NCBI GenBank assembly: GCA_963779515.1
Contig: CAVZYN010000001.1
Coordinates: forward strand, 806,001-870,000
Origin: CAVZYN01 sp963779515
Lineage (GTDB): Bacteria > Pseudomonadota > Alphaproteobacteria > Rhizobiales > Hyphomicrobiaceae
Direction of reading: 5' to 3'
Length of the DNA: 64,000 nucleotides
Shown: positions 1-8,702 of the stretch, in pieces
How the letters are laid out: each line of letters begins with the position of its first letter
How positions within the stretch are numbered: the stretch's first letter is position 1
Notes under the pieces: generated by a model
The model's input: only the letters and a program-made list of their open reading frames with translations
Told to the model about the DNA's origin: nothing
Databases searched by the model: none
Program-made: the position numbers and the translations under genes

Positions 1-2
1 GG

Positions 3-1217
3 AAAGCCGGCTTCGCCTTACTCGGCCAGGTACCGTGGTCGGTCGTCACCGACTACAACTTCTCCGTCATTCCGATGTTCGTACTGATGGGGACATTCGC
101 GGCGGCGTCGGGCATGAGCCGCGATCTCTTTCACATGGGGGAAGCCTGGTTCGGCCACATGCGCGGCGGGCTCGCAGTTGGATCCATCGTCGCCTGCGGT
201 GGCTTTGCCGCCATCAACGGGTCGGCCGTTGCCACCGCCGCCACCATGTCCACGATCGCGCTCCCCGAGATGCGCAAGCGTGGCTATCACCCGGGCTTTG
301 CCGCGGGCGTCGTCGCCGCTGGCGGTACCATCGGCATCATGATCCCGCCCTCGGTTATCTTCGTGCTCTACGGCATCATGACCGAGACCGACATCGCCAA
401 GCTGTTCTTCGCTGGCATCGTGCCGGGGCTGATGGCGATCGTCATGTATTCGATCACGGTGCAACTGGTCGGGCTGATGCGGCCCGATTGGATGCCACGC
501 GGCCAGCGATGGCCGTGGTCCGAGCGGTTCCGTTCACTCAGCAACATTTGGCCGGTGGCGCTGCTCTTCATGTTCGTCCTCGGCGGCATGTACGGCGGCT
601 ATTTCACGACCACCGAGGCGGCGGGTATGGGCGCCATGGGCGCACTCATCCTCGGCGTCGTGCGCCGGACGCTCCCCGTGCCCGCGATCATGGAATGCCT
701 GGTCGAAGCGCTGAAAGTGTCCTCGTCGATTTTCGTCGTCGTGATCGGCGCCTATCTGTTCGGTTACTTCCTCACCATCACGCAGACCACGCAGGCCATT
801 GTGACCTGGATCTCCGCGCTGCCGTTCGGCCCCTACGGCATTCTCGCCGTGATCCTGGCCGGATATTTCATTCTCGGTGCGTTGATGGATGAGCTTGCGA
901 TGATCTTGCTGACGGTGCCGATTGTTTTTCCCGTCATGATGCAGCTCGGTTTCGATCCCGTCTGGTTCGGCGTCATCATCGTCATGGCCGTCACGCTCGG
1001 CATGATCTGCCCACCCGTCGGCATCAACGTCTTCGTCATCAATTCGATCCATCGCGACATCAGTTTGCCGCGCATCTACGCTGGCGTCATGCCGTTCATC
1101 GTCAGCGATATCCTACGGCTCGTCGTTCTGTGCGCCTTCCCGGCCTTGTCGCTGGCGCTGCCCAATGCCATGGACCAGCCCATCGGGCAGGTGCTGCGGG
1201 CGATTTTGGGGTTTTAG
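3..1217 (+). CDS. dctM: TRAP transporter large permease (DctM family), 5' end cut by window
   Basis: Integral membrane subunit of a TRAP transporter, which imports organic acids across the inner membrane using an ion gradient and a periplasmic binding protein. The frame is open from base 3, and 404 codons are visible against a usual length of about 425-430, so roughly 25 N-terminal residues lie outside. Seen: the early family signature around SVIPMFVLMGTFA, repeated hydrophobic helices, and late motifs GALMDELAMILLTVPIVFPV and CPPVGINVFVI. The small permease and binding protein must lie upstream if present. It is followed at once by a tandem repeat and then a second, unrelated uptake system (tctCBA). 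The substrate cannot be read from the sequence; the downstream catabolic operon suggests an aromatic or heterocyclic acid (inference). Confidence 0.93.
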   Translation, partial: KAGFALLGQVPWSVVTDYNFSVIPMFVLMGTFAAASGMSRDLFHMGEAWFGHMRGGLAVGSIVACGGFAAINGSAVATAATMSTIALPEMRKRGYHPGFAAGVVAAGGTIGIMIPPSVIFVLYGIMTETDIAKLFFAGIVPGLMAIVMYSITVQLVGLMRPDWMPRGQRWPWSERFRSLSNIWPVALLFMFVLGGMYGGYFTTTEAAGMGAMGALILGVVRRTLPVPAIMECLVEALKVSSSIFVVVIGAYLFGYFLTITQTTQAIVTWISALPFGPYGILAVILAGYFILGALMDELAMILLTVPIVFPVMMQLGFDPVWFGVIIVMAVTLGMICPPVGINVFVINSIHRDISLPRIYAGVMPFIVSDILRLVVLCAFPALSLALPNAMDQPIGQVLRAILGF

Positions 1218-1278
1218 GATGCCCAATCTTGAGGATGCCCAATCTTGAGGATGCCCAATCTTGAGGATGCACTGTCTT
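1215..1278. repeat. 16-bp tandem direct repeat, about 4 units
   Basis: The unit GAGGATGCCCAATCTT occurs exactly at 1231-1246 and 1247-1262. It is preceded by a copy with one mismatch (1215-1230, whose first three bases are the dctM stop codon) and followed by a degenerate copy (1263-1278). It lies between dctM and tctC. The array begins inside the stop codon, so the repeat probably grew by slippage just after the gene. No function is evident. Confidence 0.95.
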
Positions 1279-1349
1279 GTCGGCACGGTTCTGGACCGGA
1301 AGCGCCCGATCATGCAACACTATAAAAAAATCGTCAGGGAGGTTCTCGC

Positions 1350-2318
1350 ATGATCCGTTTCGCAACTCGATTGGGTACGCTCGTCGCGCTGATGTTCGCG
1401 CTGGCAACCGCCACCGTGGCGCAGGACTACCCGAACAAGCCTGTACGCTTGATCATCCCGTTCCCGCCCGGCGGCAGCAACGACATCGTCGGGCGCCTGA
1501 TCGCCCAGCAATTGAGCGACAGGCTTGGCAAGCAGGTGGTGGTCGACAACCGCGCCGGTGCCGGCGGTGTCATCGGCACCGAGTTGGCCGCTGCCGCCGC
1601 CCCCGACGGCTACACGCTGCTCGTCGTCTCCCTCGCGCATGCGGTCAATCCGTGGCTCTACAAGCTCAAATACGACCCGGTGAAATCGTTCGCGCCGATT
1701 GCGCTGTTCGGCAGCGGTCCCATCGTGCTCGTGGTCAATCCCGCGGTCCCGGCCAACAATGTCAAGGAACTCATTGCGCTGGCCAAGAAGGATCCCGGCA
1801 AGCTCAACCTCGCGCACGCAGGTGTCGGCAGCTTCCAGCATCTCGGCTCGTCGCTGTTCTTGTCGCTGACAGGCACCGACATTGTGCAGATTCCATTCAA
1901 GGGTGGTGGACCGGCGATGATCGATGTCGTGGCCGGCCACAGTCAGGTCATGTTGGGTTCGCTGGTGCAGACGACGCCGCACATCAAATCAGGAAAGCTC
2001 CGCCCGTTGGGTGTCGGCAGCCTTAAGCGGTCGCCGAGTAATCCGGACCTGCCGACGATCGCCGAAGCGGGCGTGCCCGGCTATCACGTTGAAAACTGGT
2101 GGGGCCTCGTCGCACCAGCCGGTACGCCGCCTGCGATCATCGAGCGCCTGCAGAAAGAGTTGGTCGCCATTCAAGCGTCGGCCGACGTGCAGAAAACGCT
2201 CAGCACCGAGGGCGCCGAAGTCGTGAAGATGGATACCGCCGAGTTCACGAAGTACATCGAGACCGAACTCGTGAAATGGCAAAAGGTCGTCAAGGACGCA
2301 AACATCAAGGCTGAGTGA
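1350..2318 (+). CDS. tctC: Tripartite tricarboxylate transporter substrate-binding protein (Bug/TctC family)
   Basis: Periplasmic receptor of a TTT transporter; it captures a carboxylate and passes it to the TctAB membrane pair. The 322-aa product has a signal peptide (residues 1-24, ending near ATVAQD) and then the family hallmark YPNKPVRLIIPFPPGGSNDI. Further Bug-family traits are the DNRAGAGGVIGTE segment and a C-terminal VKWQKVVKDANIK. A strong GGGAGG Shine-Dalgarno precedes the ATG by about 8 nt. Its stop overlaps the GTG start of tctB, so tctCBA is one operon. Bug proteins are a large expanded family and the ligand cannot be assigned by sequence. Confidence 0.95.
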   Translation: MIRFATRLGTLVALMFALATATVAQDYPNKPVRLIIPFPPGGSNDIVGRLIAQQLSDRLGKQVVVDNRAGAGGVIGTELAAAAAPDGYTLLVVSLAHAVNPWLYKLKYDPVKSFAPIALFGSGPIVLVVNPAVPANNVKELIALAKKDPGKLNLAHAGVGSFQHLGSSLFLSLTGTDIVQIPFKGGGPAMIDVVAGHSQVMLGSLVQTTPHIKSGKLRPLGVGSLKRSPSNPDLPTIAEAGVPGYHVENWWGLVAPAGTPPAIIERLQKELVAIQASADVQKTLSTEGAEVVKMDTAEFTKYIETELVKWQKVVKDANIKAE

Positions 2319-2788
2319 ACGGGACGAGGAACGCCTTGAGGTTCGGCATCGGTGACAACAAGGACTTTTGGTCCGGCGCGCTGCTGATTGCGATTGGCGG
2401 CGGCGCCGCCTGGGTCGCGCGCGGCTATCCGATGGGCACAGCGCTGCGCATGGGGGCTGGATATTTCCCCATCATCCTCGGCTGCCTACTCGCGGCTTTC
2501 GGCGCCGTCCTGATGCTCAAAAGTGTGCGCAGCACCGCCAGGATCGAACCGGGATGGTCCCTGCGGGGCCTCATTGTTTTGCCGCTGGTGCTCGCCGCAT
2601 TCGGTTATCTGCTCGAGCGGGCGGGTTTCATCCCCGCCATGGCAGTTTTGGTATTCGGTTCGGCCGCCGCCGGGCGCGACTTCAAGTTCCTCGAAGTGTT
2701 TGGCCTCTATATCGTATTGACCCTGCTCTGCGCGGCGGTCTTCATCTGGGGCCTCGGGTTGCCCTATCCGCTGATTGCCGGCCGCTGA
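2315..2788 (+). CDS. tctB: Tripartite tricarboxylate transporter small membrane subunit (TctB family)
   Basis: Small membrane subunit of the TTT transporter. The 157-aa protein shows about four hydrophobic helices with the loose TctB pattern (FWSGALLIAIGGGAAWVARG near the N terminus, then GAGYFPIILGCLLAAFGAVL). The start is GTG at 2315, inside the last codons of tctC (GTGA overlap), and its TGA overlaps the ATG of tctA by one base. Both overlaps imply translational coupling and equal production with its partners. Confidence 0.92.
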   Translation: MNGTRNALRFGIGDNKDFWSGALLIAIGGGAAWVARGYPMGTALRMGAGYFPIILGCLLAAFGAVLMLKSVRSTARIEPGWSLRGLIVLPLVLAAFGYLLERAGFIPAMAVLVFGSAAAGRDFKFLEVFGLYIVLTLLCAAVFIWGLGLPYPLIAGR

Positions 2789-4299
2789 TGGACATCTTCT
2801 CCAGTCTGGTCGCCAATTTGTCGCTCGGCTTTGGCGTCGCGCTCACGTTTCAGAACCTGCTGTATTGCTTCATCGGCGTTCTGATCGGCACCCTCATCGG
2901 TGTGCTGCCTGGGATCGGGCCGCTGGCGACGATTTCCATGCTATTGCCGTTGACGTTCAGCGTCCCGCCGGTGGCCGCGCTGATCATGCTCGCCGGCATC
3001 TATTACGGCGCCCAGTATGGTGGCTCGACGACGGCGATTCTTGTGAATTTGCCGGGCGAAACCTCGAATGTCGTCACCTGCATCGACGGCTATCAGATGG
3101 CGCGGCAAGGACGCGCGGGGCCCGCCCTCTCGATTGCCGCCATCGGATCGTTTTTCGCGGGCACCGTCGGCACGATTCTGATCGCCATCGCGGGACCGCC
3201 GCTGGCTGAATTCGCGCTGAAGTTTGGAGCACCCGAATACTTCTCGCTGATGCTCATGGGGCTCGTCGCCGCCGCCGTCCTCGCCCAGGGCGACATGATC
3301 AAGTCGCTGGCCATGGTCACGCTCGGTCTGCTGCTCGGGCTCGTTGGCACCGACGTCAACACCGGCATCCCGCGCTTTTCCTTCGGAATTACTGAACTCA
3401 CCGACGGCATCGGATTCGTCATCGTCGCGGTCGGCGTCTTTGCCATCGGCGAGATCATCGCCAACCTCGGAGAAAACGAGGAGCGTGTCGTCTTCACCGA
3501 CACGATCAAGAACCTGATGCCGTCGTGGACTGAGCTGAAGCAATCCATCGGTCCGATCGTGCGCGGCACCGCGATCGGCTCGTTTTTTGGTGTGCTGCCC
3601 GGAACGGGTCCGGCTGTCGCCTCGTTCTCGTCCTACATGCTCGAAAAGAAGATCGCGAAGGACCCGAGCCGCTTCGGCAACGGTGCGATCGAAGGCGTTG
3701 CCGGTCCTGAAGCCGCCAATAACGCCGATGCGCAATGCAAGTTCATTCCGATGCTGACGCTCGGCCTTCCCGCCAGCGGCGTGATGGCGCTGATGCTTGC
3801 TGCGCTCTCGATGCAAGGCATTCAGCCCGGCCCCGAAGTCATGACCCAGCGCCCCGATCTTTTCTGGGGGCTCATCGCGTCGATGTGGATCGGCAATCTG
3901 ATGCTGGTGATCCTGAACCTGCCGCTCGTCGGTGTCTGGGTTTGGATGCTGAAGGTGCCTTACCGGCTGCTGTTTCCATCGATCATGGTGTTCTCGGCGA
4001 TCGGCATCTACAGCCTCTCCAACAGCCCGTTCGAGATCTATTTGACGGCGCTGTTCGGCATCATGGGCTTCGTGTTCATGAAGCTCGGCTTCAACATGGC
4101 GCCGCTATTGCTTGGTTTTGTGTTGGGCCCGTTGCTGGAGGAAAACTTGCGCCGTGCCATGCTGATGTCGCGCGCCGATCCAACGATTTTTGTCACGCGC
4201 CCGCTCAGCCTCGCCTTCATCGTTGCAACCGTCCTGATCCTTGTCGTGGTGCTCGCGCCCACATTCAGGGGCCGGCGCGATCAGCTGACCGGCGGTTGA
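2788..4299 (+). CDS. tctA: Tripartite tricarboxylate transporter large membrane subunit (TctA family)
   Basis: Main membrane channel subunit of the TTT system. I set the start at ATG 2788, overlapping the tctB stop by one base; the frame stays open upstream but that stretch only shadows tctB. The 503-aa product has the two-fold TctA architecture: GVLPGIGPLATISMLLPLTF near residue 40 and the matching GVLPGTGPAVASFSSYMLE near residue 270, followed by GVAGPEAANNA. Length and helix number fit the family. It ends just before a palindromic element that separates it from the convergent catabolic operon. Confidence 0.95.
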   Translation: MDIFSSLVANLSLGFGVALTFQNLLYCFIGVLIGTLIGVLPGIGPLATISMLLPLTFSVPPVAALIMLAGIYYGAQYGGSTTAILVNLPGETSNVVTCIDGYQMARQGRAGPALSIAAIGSFFAGTVGTILIAIAGPPLAEFALKFGAPEYFSLMLMGLVAAAVLAQGDMIKSLAMVTLGLLLGLVGTDVNTGIPRFSFGITELTDGIGFVIVAVGVFAIGEIIANLGENEERVVFTDTIKNLMPSWTELKQSIGPIVRGTAIGSFFGVLPGTGPAVASFSSYMLEKKIAKDPSRFGNGAIEGVAGPEAANNADAQCKFIPMLTLGLPASGVMALMLAALSMQGIQPGPEVMTQRPDLFWGLIASMWIGNLMLVILNLPLVGVWVWMLKVPYRLLFPSIMVFSAIGIYSLSNSPFEIYLTALFGIMGFVFMKLGFNMAPLLLGFVLGPLLEENLRRAMLMSRADPTIFVTRPLSLAFIVATVLILVVVLAPTFRGRRDQLTGG

Positions 4300-4300
4300 A

Positions 4301-4405
4301 GTAGGGCGCAATAGCGCAGATGCGGAGCAACGCTCCGCGACGCGCGTATTGCGCCGTCGGGAGCTCTGGTGGTGCAATACGGCCAAACGGCCTATTGCAC
4401 CCTAC
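4301..4405. repeat. Palindromic intergenic element with terminal inverted repeats
   Basis: About 105 bp bounded by imperfect inverted ends (GTAGGGCGCAATAG at the left, CTATTGCACCCTAC at the right). It contains an inner hairpin GCGGAGC/GCTCCGC and a second hairpin built on GGTGCAATA/TATTGCACC. It lies between the convergent tctA and the Fe-S reductase gene, and the latter's TAG stop (4402-4404) is inside the right end. This resembles short non-coding palindromes common in Rhizobiales genomes. It may also help terminate transcription from both sides (inference). Confidence 0.8.
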
Positions 4406-5928
4406 GAGGTCCCCGGCTTTCCAAACGGCCACGGATTTTCGGCAACCCAAGTATCCACCCGCGCCGCAGGGCCCACCGCCGCAATCACATCCTCGATCCG
4501 GACGACATCGCCCATATGCCCGCCGAGCGCCGCGTAAAGTGTGCGCGGCAGCGTAAACTCCAGGGGCGCGACGATCGCCGGTGTCGGCACATATCCAAAG
4601 GCACCCTTCGGCAGGCGCGTGACGTCCGCCATGATCGTGATGCCGCCGCCCGGCCACAGATACGCCGGCGCACCACCCATGGTGACGCGTGTTTCTCCTC
4701 GAGCAACTGACCGCGTCAGCAGCACAGGGTTTTCCGTCGCTCCCGCACGCAGCGATCCCCCCGCGCCCGCCATGAACAGCACCGTGCACAGCGATGGCTC
4801 GCAATTCTCGCCGATGCGTCCGACCACCTTTGCGACCGCCTCTGGCATCGGTGCCACCACGGGCTTCAAGTTGTCATCGAGCACGCAATAGAGCGCGTCC
4901 TCGCCCGTCGTCGACGTAAAGAGGAGCCGCAGCCCCGGCCAGGCAGTGTTGGGGTCGATGTCCTTCACGATCGAGAGCGGATCGGTGATGTCGGTCCCAC
5001 CCCATCCAAGCCCCGGCTCCGCTACCTTGAAATAGCGCCCCGGCGTCGACTTGCGACCGCGCACGCGAATGCCGGCCGGCCGCATGTCGAGCACGCGACC
5101 CGACTGATGTTCCGTCAGCACGCCGGTGATGTGATCGTCGACGACGATGACTTCATCGACATGGCCATACCATTGCCGCGCGAAAATTCCGATCGTCGCC
5201 GAACCGCAGCCGACACGCATGCGCTCCTCAGGCTTGCCATCGACAATCGGCGCGCGGCCGGCCTGCACGACGACGGAATGCCCGCCATCGATAGTCATGG
5301 TCACGGCCTCGGCCGAGCAGAGCTGCAGCAGCGCCTCGCAGGTGACGTTGCCTTCCTTTTTCGAGCCGCCCGTCAGATGCCGCACGCCGCCGATCGACAG
5401 CATCTGCGAGCCGTATTCCGCCGTCGTCACATGACCGACTTGCTCGCCATCGACGCGGATCGCGGCTGTCTCTGGTCCCAAGTGCCGATCCGTGTCGATC
5501 TTCACTTTGGCGCCGCAGTAGCTGAAGATCCCCTCGGTGACGACCGTCACCGTATCAACGCCGTCGTGCTCGGCCGCAACGATGAACGGCGCCGGCTTGT
5601 AATCCGGGTAGGTAGTGCCGGCACCGACACCGGTGATGAAGGTGCGGTCAGGCTTCAGCATCGCGCCATTCCAATTGGCACCTGCGGTATCGCCCGCGAA
5701 CTCCACGACCTTGTCGCCCGCCTCGACCGCGCGCGCCAGCAGCACGACGGGATCGGTGCGCACCAGCCGCCCATTATCGTTGGCGTAGCGCGAGCAGGCA
5801 CCCGGCCGTCCCGGCCGGATGCGGCACAGCACCGGGCAGGCATCGCAGCGGACGATGCCATCCGCCTCCGCCGCCCCGAACTTCTTCGAGCGGGCTTCAA
5901 GCGAGAGATGGTCATCGGTGGTGGTCAT
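4402..5928 (-). CDS. 6-hydroxynicotinate reductase-like iron-sulfur protein
   Basis: 508 aa. The N terminus carries a four-cysteine cluster, Cys28, 31, 35 and 45 (CDACPVLCRIRPG then GAC), suited to a [4Fe-4S] centre. The rest matches my recollection of proteins annotated as 6-hydroxynicotinate reductase, which in the Eubacterium barkeri pathway reduces 6-hydroxynicotinate to 1,4,5,6-tetrahydro-6-oxonicotinate. I chose ATG 5928 because it overlaps the hydroxylase stop (ATGA); a 17-residue upstream extension is possible. It is the last gene of the operon. Family assignment is fairly sure; the substrate is inferred from the neighbouring molybdenum hydroxylase and hydantoinase genes. Confidence 0.75.
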   Translation of the reverse strand: MTTTDDHLSLEARSKKFGAAEADGIVRCDACPVLCRIRPGRPGACSRYANDNGRLVRTDPVVLLARAVEAGDKVVEFAGDTAGANWNGAMLKPDRTFITGVGAGTTYPDYKPAPFIVAAEHDGVDTVTVVTEGIFSYCGAKVKIDTDRHLGPETAAIRVDGEQVGHVTTAEYGSQMLSIGGVRHLTGGSKKEGNVTCEALLQLCSAEAVTMTIDGGHSVVVQAGRAPIVDGKPEERMRVGCGSATIGIFARQWYGHVDEVIVVDDHITGVLTEHQSGRVLDMRPAGIRVRGRKSTPGRYFKVAEPGLGWGGTDITDPLSIVKDIDPNTAWPGLRLLFTSTTGEDALYCVLDDNLKPVVAPMPEAVAKVVGRIGENCEPSLCTVLFMAGAGGSLRAGATENPVLLTRSVARGETRVTMGGAPAYLWPGGGITIMADVTRLPKGAFGYVPTPAIVAPLEFTLPRTLYAALGGHMGDVVRIEDVIAAVGPAARVDTWVAENPWPFGKPGTS

Positions 5929-8702
5929 GACGGTGTGTTCCGCTCTGGTGCGTCGCGGGCTTGCTGCAATAGTTCCCACAACCGATGCGGCAGCACTGGC
6001 ACCTTCCTCACCGTCACACCCGTCGCGTGACGGATCGCCGACAGGATCGCGGGCGCCGTTGCAATTAAAGCGGGCTCGCCGACACCCTTTGCGCCGTATG
6101 GCCCCTCTGGATCCGGATCCTCGATGATGTAGGTCGTGATCGGCGGCACGTCGCCCGCCGTCGGGATCAGGTAGTCGTGCAAATTCTCGGTGCGGCCTGG
6201 AATGAATTCCTCCATGAGCGCAAGGCCGAGACCCTGCGCGATGCCGCCGTGGATCTGGCCCTCGACCAGCATCGGATTGATGGCGCGGCCAACATCATGC
6301 GCGGCGTGGATGTGCAGCACTTTGGTCGTGCCGAGGGCCGTATCGACCAGCACCTCCGCGATCTGGGCCGCGAATCCATACGTCGCATAGGGAATGCCTT
6401 GCCCATCCGCATCGAGCGCAGTCGTCGGCGGATCATAGCGGCCGTAGCCCATGAGCGTGCCTTGCTCGACGAGAAGCGATGGAATATCGACAAGGCGCTC
6501 GCCGGCTCCCCCAATGCGCAGGGCGCCGCGCTGGAGATCGAAGCGGATCGGCGCTCCCGACGGAACGTTGGCGAGACGCTCGATCTTGCGTCGCAAGTCG
6601 AGGGCAGCGAGCCGCGCGGCGTTGCCGGAGACGAACGTCTGCCGTGACGCGCTGGTCTTGCCCGCATCCAGCGTTTGGCCCGTATGACCGACGTGATCGC
6701 TGAGCCCAATGACGGCACCCTCGATGCCAAGCGCGTCCGATGCGATCTGCGTCAGAACCGTCGACACGCCCTGGCCGATATCGACCGCGCCGCTCCACAG
6801 GACAAACCGCCCGTCGTGGCCGAGCGTCAGCCGCATTTCACTCGGGTTCGAGATCGACGTGTTGCCGCAGCCATACCACATGCAGGCGATTCCTGCGCCG
6901 CGCTTCAGGCGCGAATTGACGGCGTTTTGCGCTGCCGCATCCGCCAGCGCCTTCTCCCAGGCGGACTTCAGCGCATCCAAGCACTGCGGCAGTCCCGCCG
7001 AGTGATGCAACACCTGACCGCTCGGAGTCGTGTCACCCTTGCCGATCGCGTTGCGCCGCCGGATCTCCCATCGATCCATGCCAAGCTGGGCGGCAAGATC
7101 ATCCAACAGCGTCTCGTTTGCGATCGCCGCTTGCGGGATGCCGAACCCGCGGAACGCGCCAGCCGGCGTGTCGTTGGTATAGATCGCGCGCGTGCGATTC
7201 CAGGCGGTCGGCACCCTGTAGGGTCCTGTCGCGTGGATCGGCACGCGGTTGGCGACGGTGGGGCCCCACGACGCATAGGCGCCCGTGTTGAAATCGCCCG
7301 TCATCTCGTAGGCGGTAAGGCGGCCTTGCGCGTCCGCCGACGCTTTCGCCCAGATGTGCGACGGATGCCGCTTAGTTGTCGACGTCATGCTCTCGACCCG
7401 CGAATAGACGATGCGCACGGGCTTCTTCAGCTTCCACGCCGCAACCGCGAGCAACGGTTGGATCGAGACGTCGAGCTTGCCACCGAAGCCACCGCCGCAG
7501 GCGGACGGCGCGATGATGACCTTGTCATGCGGGATGCCGAGCACCCGCGCGGTCTCCTCGCGATCCATGTAGGGCGCCTGTGTGCAGGCCGAGATGGTGA
7601 TCGTGTCACCGTCGCGCTCGGCGAAGCCAGCTTCAGGCTCGATGTAGGCATGCTCGACGAATGTCGTCGTGAATGTTCCCTCCGCGGTGACATCACCCGC
7701 TGCGTGGCCCGCGATGACGTCACCGCATTTCAAGTTGCCGCGCGTGAGTATGTTGTCAGGATGGGTTTCATGGATCAGGCGAGCGCCCGCCTCCAGCGCT
7801 GCGGCGACCTCAGCGAGCGGCGCCGTCGGCGTCCAGGTGATCGGTACGTCCTGGTCTTCAATCGCTGCGAGCGTGTCAGCCGATCCCACCAAAGCCAGCA
7901 CCGCCTCGCCCCGGAAGCGCGCATGACATTCCGCGAACACGGGTTGATCCTTCGTGTTGGGAAAAACGCCAAACGAGTTCTGCCCCGGCACGTCGGCGGC
8001 CGTAAGGATGACGTCGAGATCGCGTTCGCGCCTGAACCTGTCGAGGTTGCCGAGGGTGAAGATCGCACTCGCATGGGGTGAGCGAACAATGCGCATCCAA
8101 AGCGCGGATGCGGGCGCTCGATCCGCGCCGAACATATCGCGACCGGATACCTTTGCTGCGCCATCTACGCGGGCGATGCGCGCGCCAACGCCGTGGCCGC
8201 CGCCATTCCCCTTTGTGGCGGAGGATAGACAAGGGCGCGCAGCATCGATCACAGCGTCGATGATTGTGCGGTACCCAGTGCAGCGGCAAAGCACGCCGCC
8301 GATGGCATCTTCGATCTCGGCCTGGGTCGGCGCCGCCGCTTTTGTGAGACACGCCATCGCCGCCATGATCATGCCGGGTGTGCATATCCCGCATTGCGCC
8401 GCGCCGTGATCGAGGAAAGCCGCTTTAATACGATCACCCAGCGCACCGTCCGCTTCGATCGTCGTGATCGTCGCGCCATCGGCCTGGATCGCCGGCACCA
8501 GGCAGGCGCAGACCTGCGCACCGTCCAACATCACGGTGCACGCGCCGCAGTCGCCCGCATCGCAGCCGATCTTGGTGCCTGTCAGGCCCAGGTCGTCGCG
8601 TAGCACGCTGGCGAGCGTTGCGAACGGATGCGCCGCAACACGATGCTGTTCGCCATTCACCGTCAACGCGAGCGCAGGCGAGGGGAGGGGGCGGTCCTGC
8701 AT
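5925..8702 (-). CDS. Molybdenum hydroxylase, fused [2Fe-2S] and molybdopterin-binding subunits (xanthine dehydrogenase family)
   Basis: 925 aa fusing two usually separate subunits. Residues 1-155 are the small subunit: plant-type [2Fe-2S] ligands Cys47, 52, 55 and 67 (CDAGDCGAC) and the second cluster Cys104, 107, 139 and 141 (CGICTPGM and CRCTGY). The rest is the large molybdopterin subunit, with FGGFGGK-type motif CGGGFGGKLD, GAFRGFG, and near the C terminus GAKGVGEPAL, whose Glu is the catalytic base in the family. Such enzymes hydroxylate N-heterocycles or aldehydes next to nitrogen. Its start overlaps the FAD-subunit stop and its stop overlaps the reductase start, so all three are translationally coupled. 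Exact substrate unknown. Confidence 0.9.
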   Translation of the reverse strand: MQDRPLPSPALALTVNGEQHRVAAHPFATLASVLRDDLGLTGTKIGCDAGDCGACTVMLDGAQVCACLVPAIQADGATITTIEADGALGDRIKAAFLDHGAAQCGICTPGMIMAAMACLTKAAAPTQAEIEDAIGGVLCRCTGYRTIIDAVIDAARPCLSSATKGNGGGHGVGARIARVDGAAKVSGRDMFGADRAPASALWMRIVRSPHASAIFTLGNLDRFRRERDLDVILTAADVPGQNSFGVFPNTKDQPVFAECHARFRGEAVLALVGSADTLAAIEDQDVPITWTPTAPLAEVAAALEAGARLIHETHPDNILTRGNLKCGDVIAGHAAGDVTAEGTFTTTFVEHAYIEPEAGFAERDGDTITISACTQAPYMDREETARVLGIPHDKVIIAPSACGGGFGGKLDVSIQPLLAVAAWKLKKPVRIVYSRVESMTSTTKRHPSHIWAKASADAQGRLTAYEMTGDFNTGAYASWGPTVANRVPIHATGPYRVPTAWNRTRAIYTNDTPAGAFRGFGIPQAAIANETLLDDLAAQLGMDRWEIRRRNAIGKGDTTPSGQVLHHSAGLPQCLDALKSAWEKALADAAAQNAVNSRLKRGAGIACMWYGCGNTSISNPSEMRLTLGHDGRFVLWSGAVDIGQGVSTVLTQIASDALGIEGAVIGLSDHVGHTGQTLDAGKTSASRQTFVSGNAARLAALDLRRKIERLANVPSGAPIRFDLQRGALRIGGAGERLVDIPSLLVEQGTLMGYGRYDPPTTALDADGQGIPYATYGFAAQIAEVLVDTALGTTKVLHIHAAHDVGRAINPMLVEGQIHGGIAQGLGLALMEEFIPGRTENLHDYLIPTAGDVPPITTYIIEDPDPEGPYGAKGVGEPALIATAPAILSAIRHATGVTVRKVPVLPHRLWELLQQARDAPERNTPS

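Noticed and set aside
2368..2787. Upstream extension of the tctA frame
   Set aside because: The extension overlaps all of tctB and is Arg-rich; the ATG overlapping the tctB stop gives the normal TctA length.
6675..8081. Open frame of 468 codons on the plus strand
   Set aside because: Mirror of the molybdopterin-binding domain; Arg/His-rich without recognisable features.
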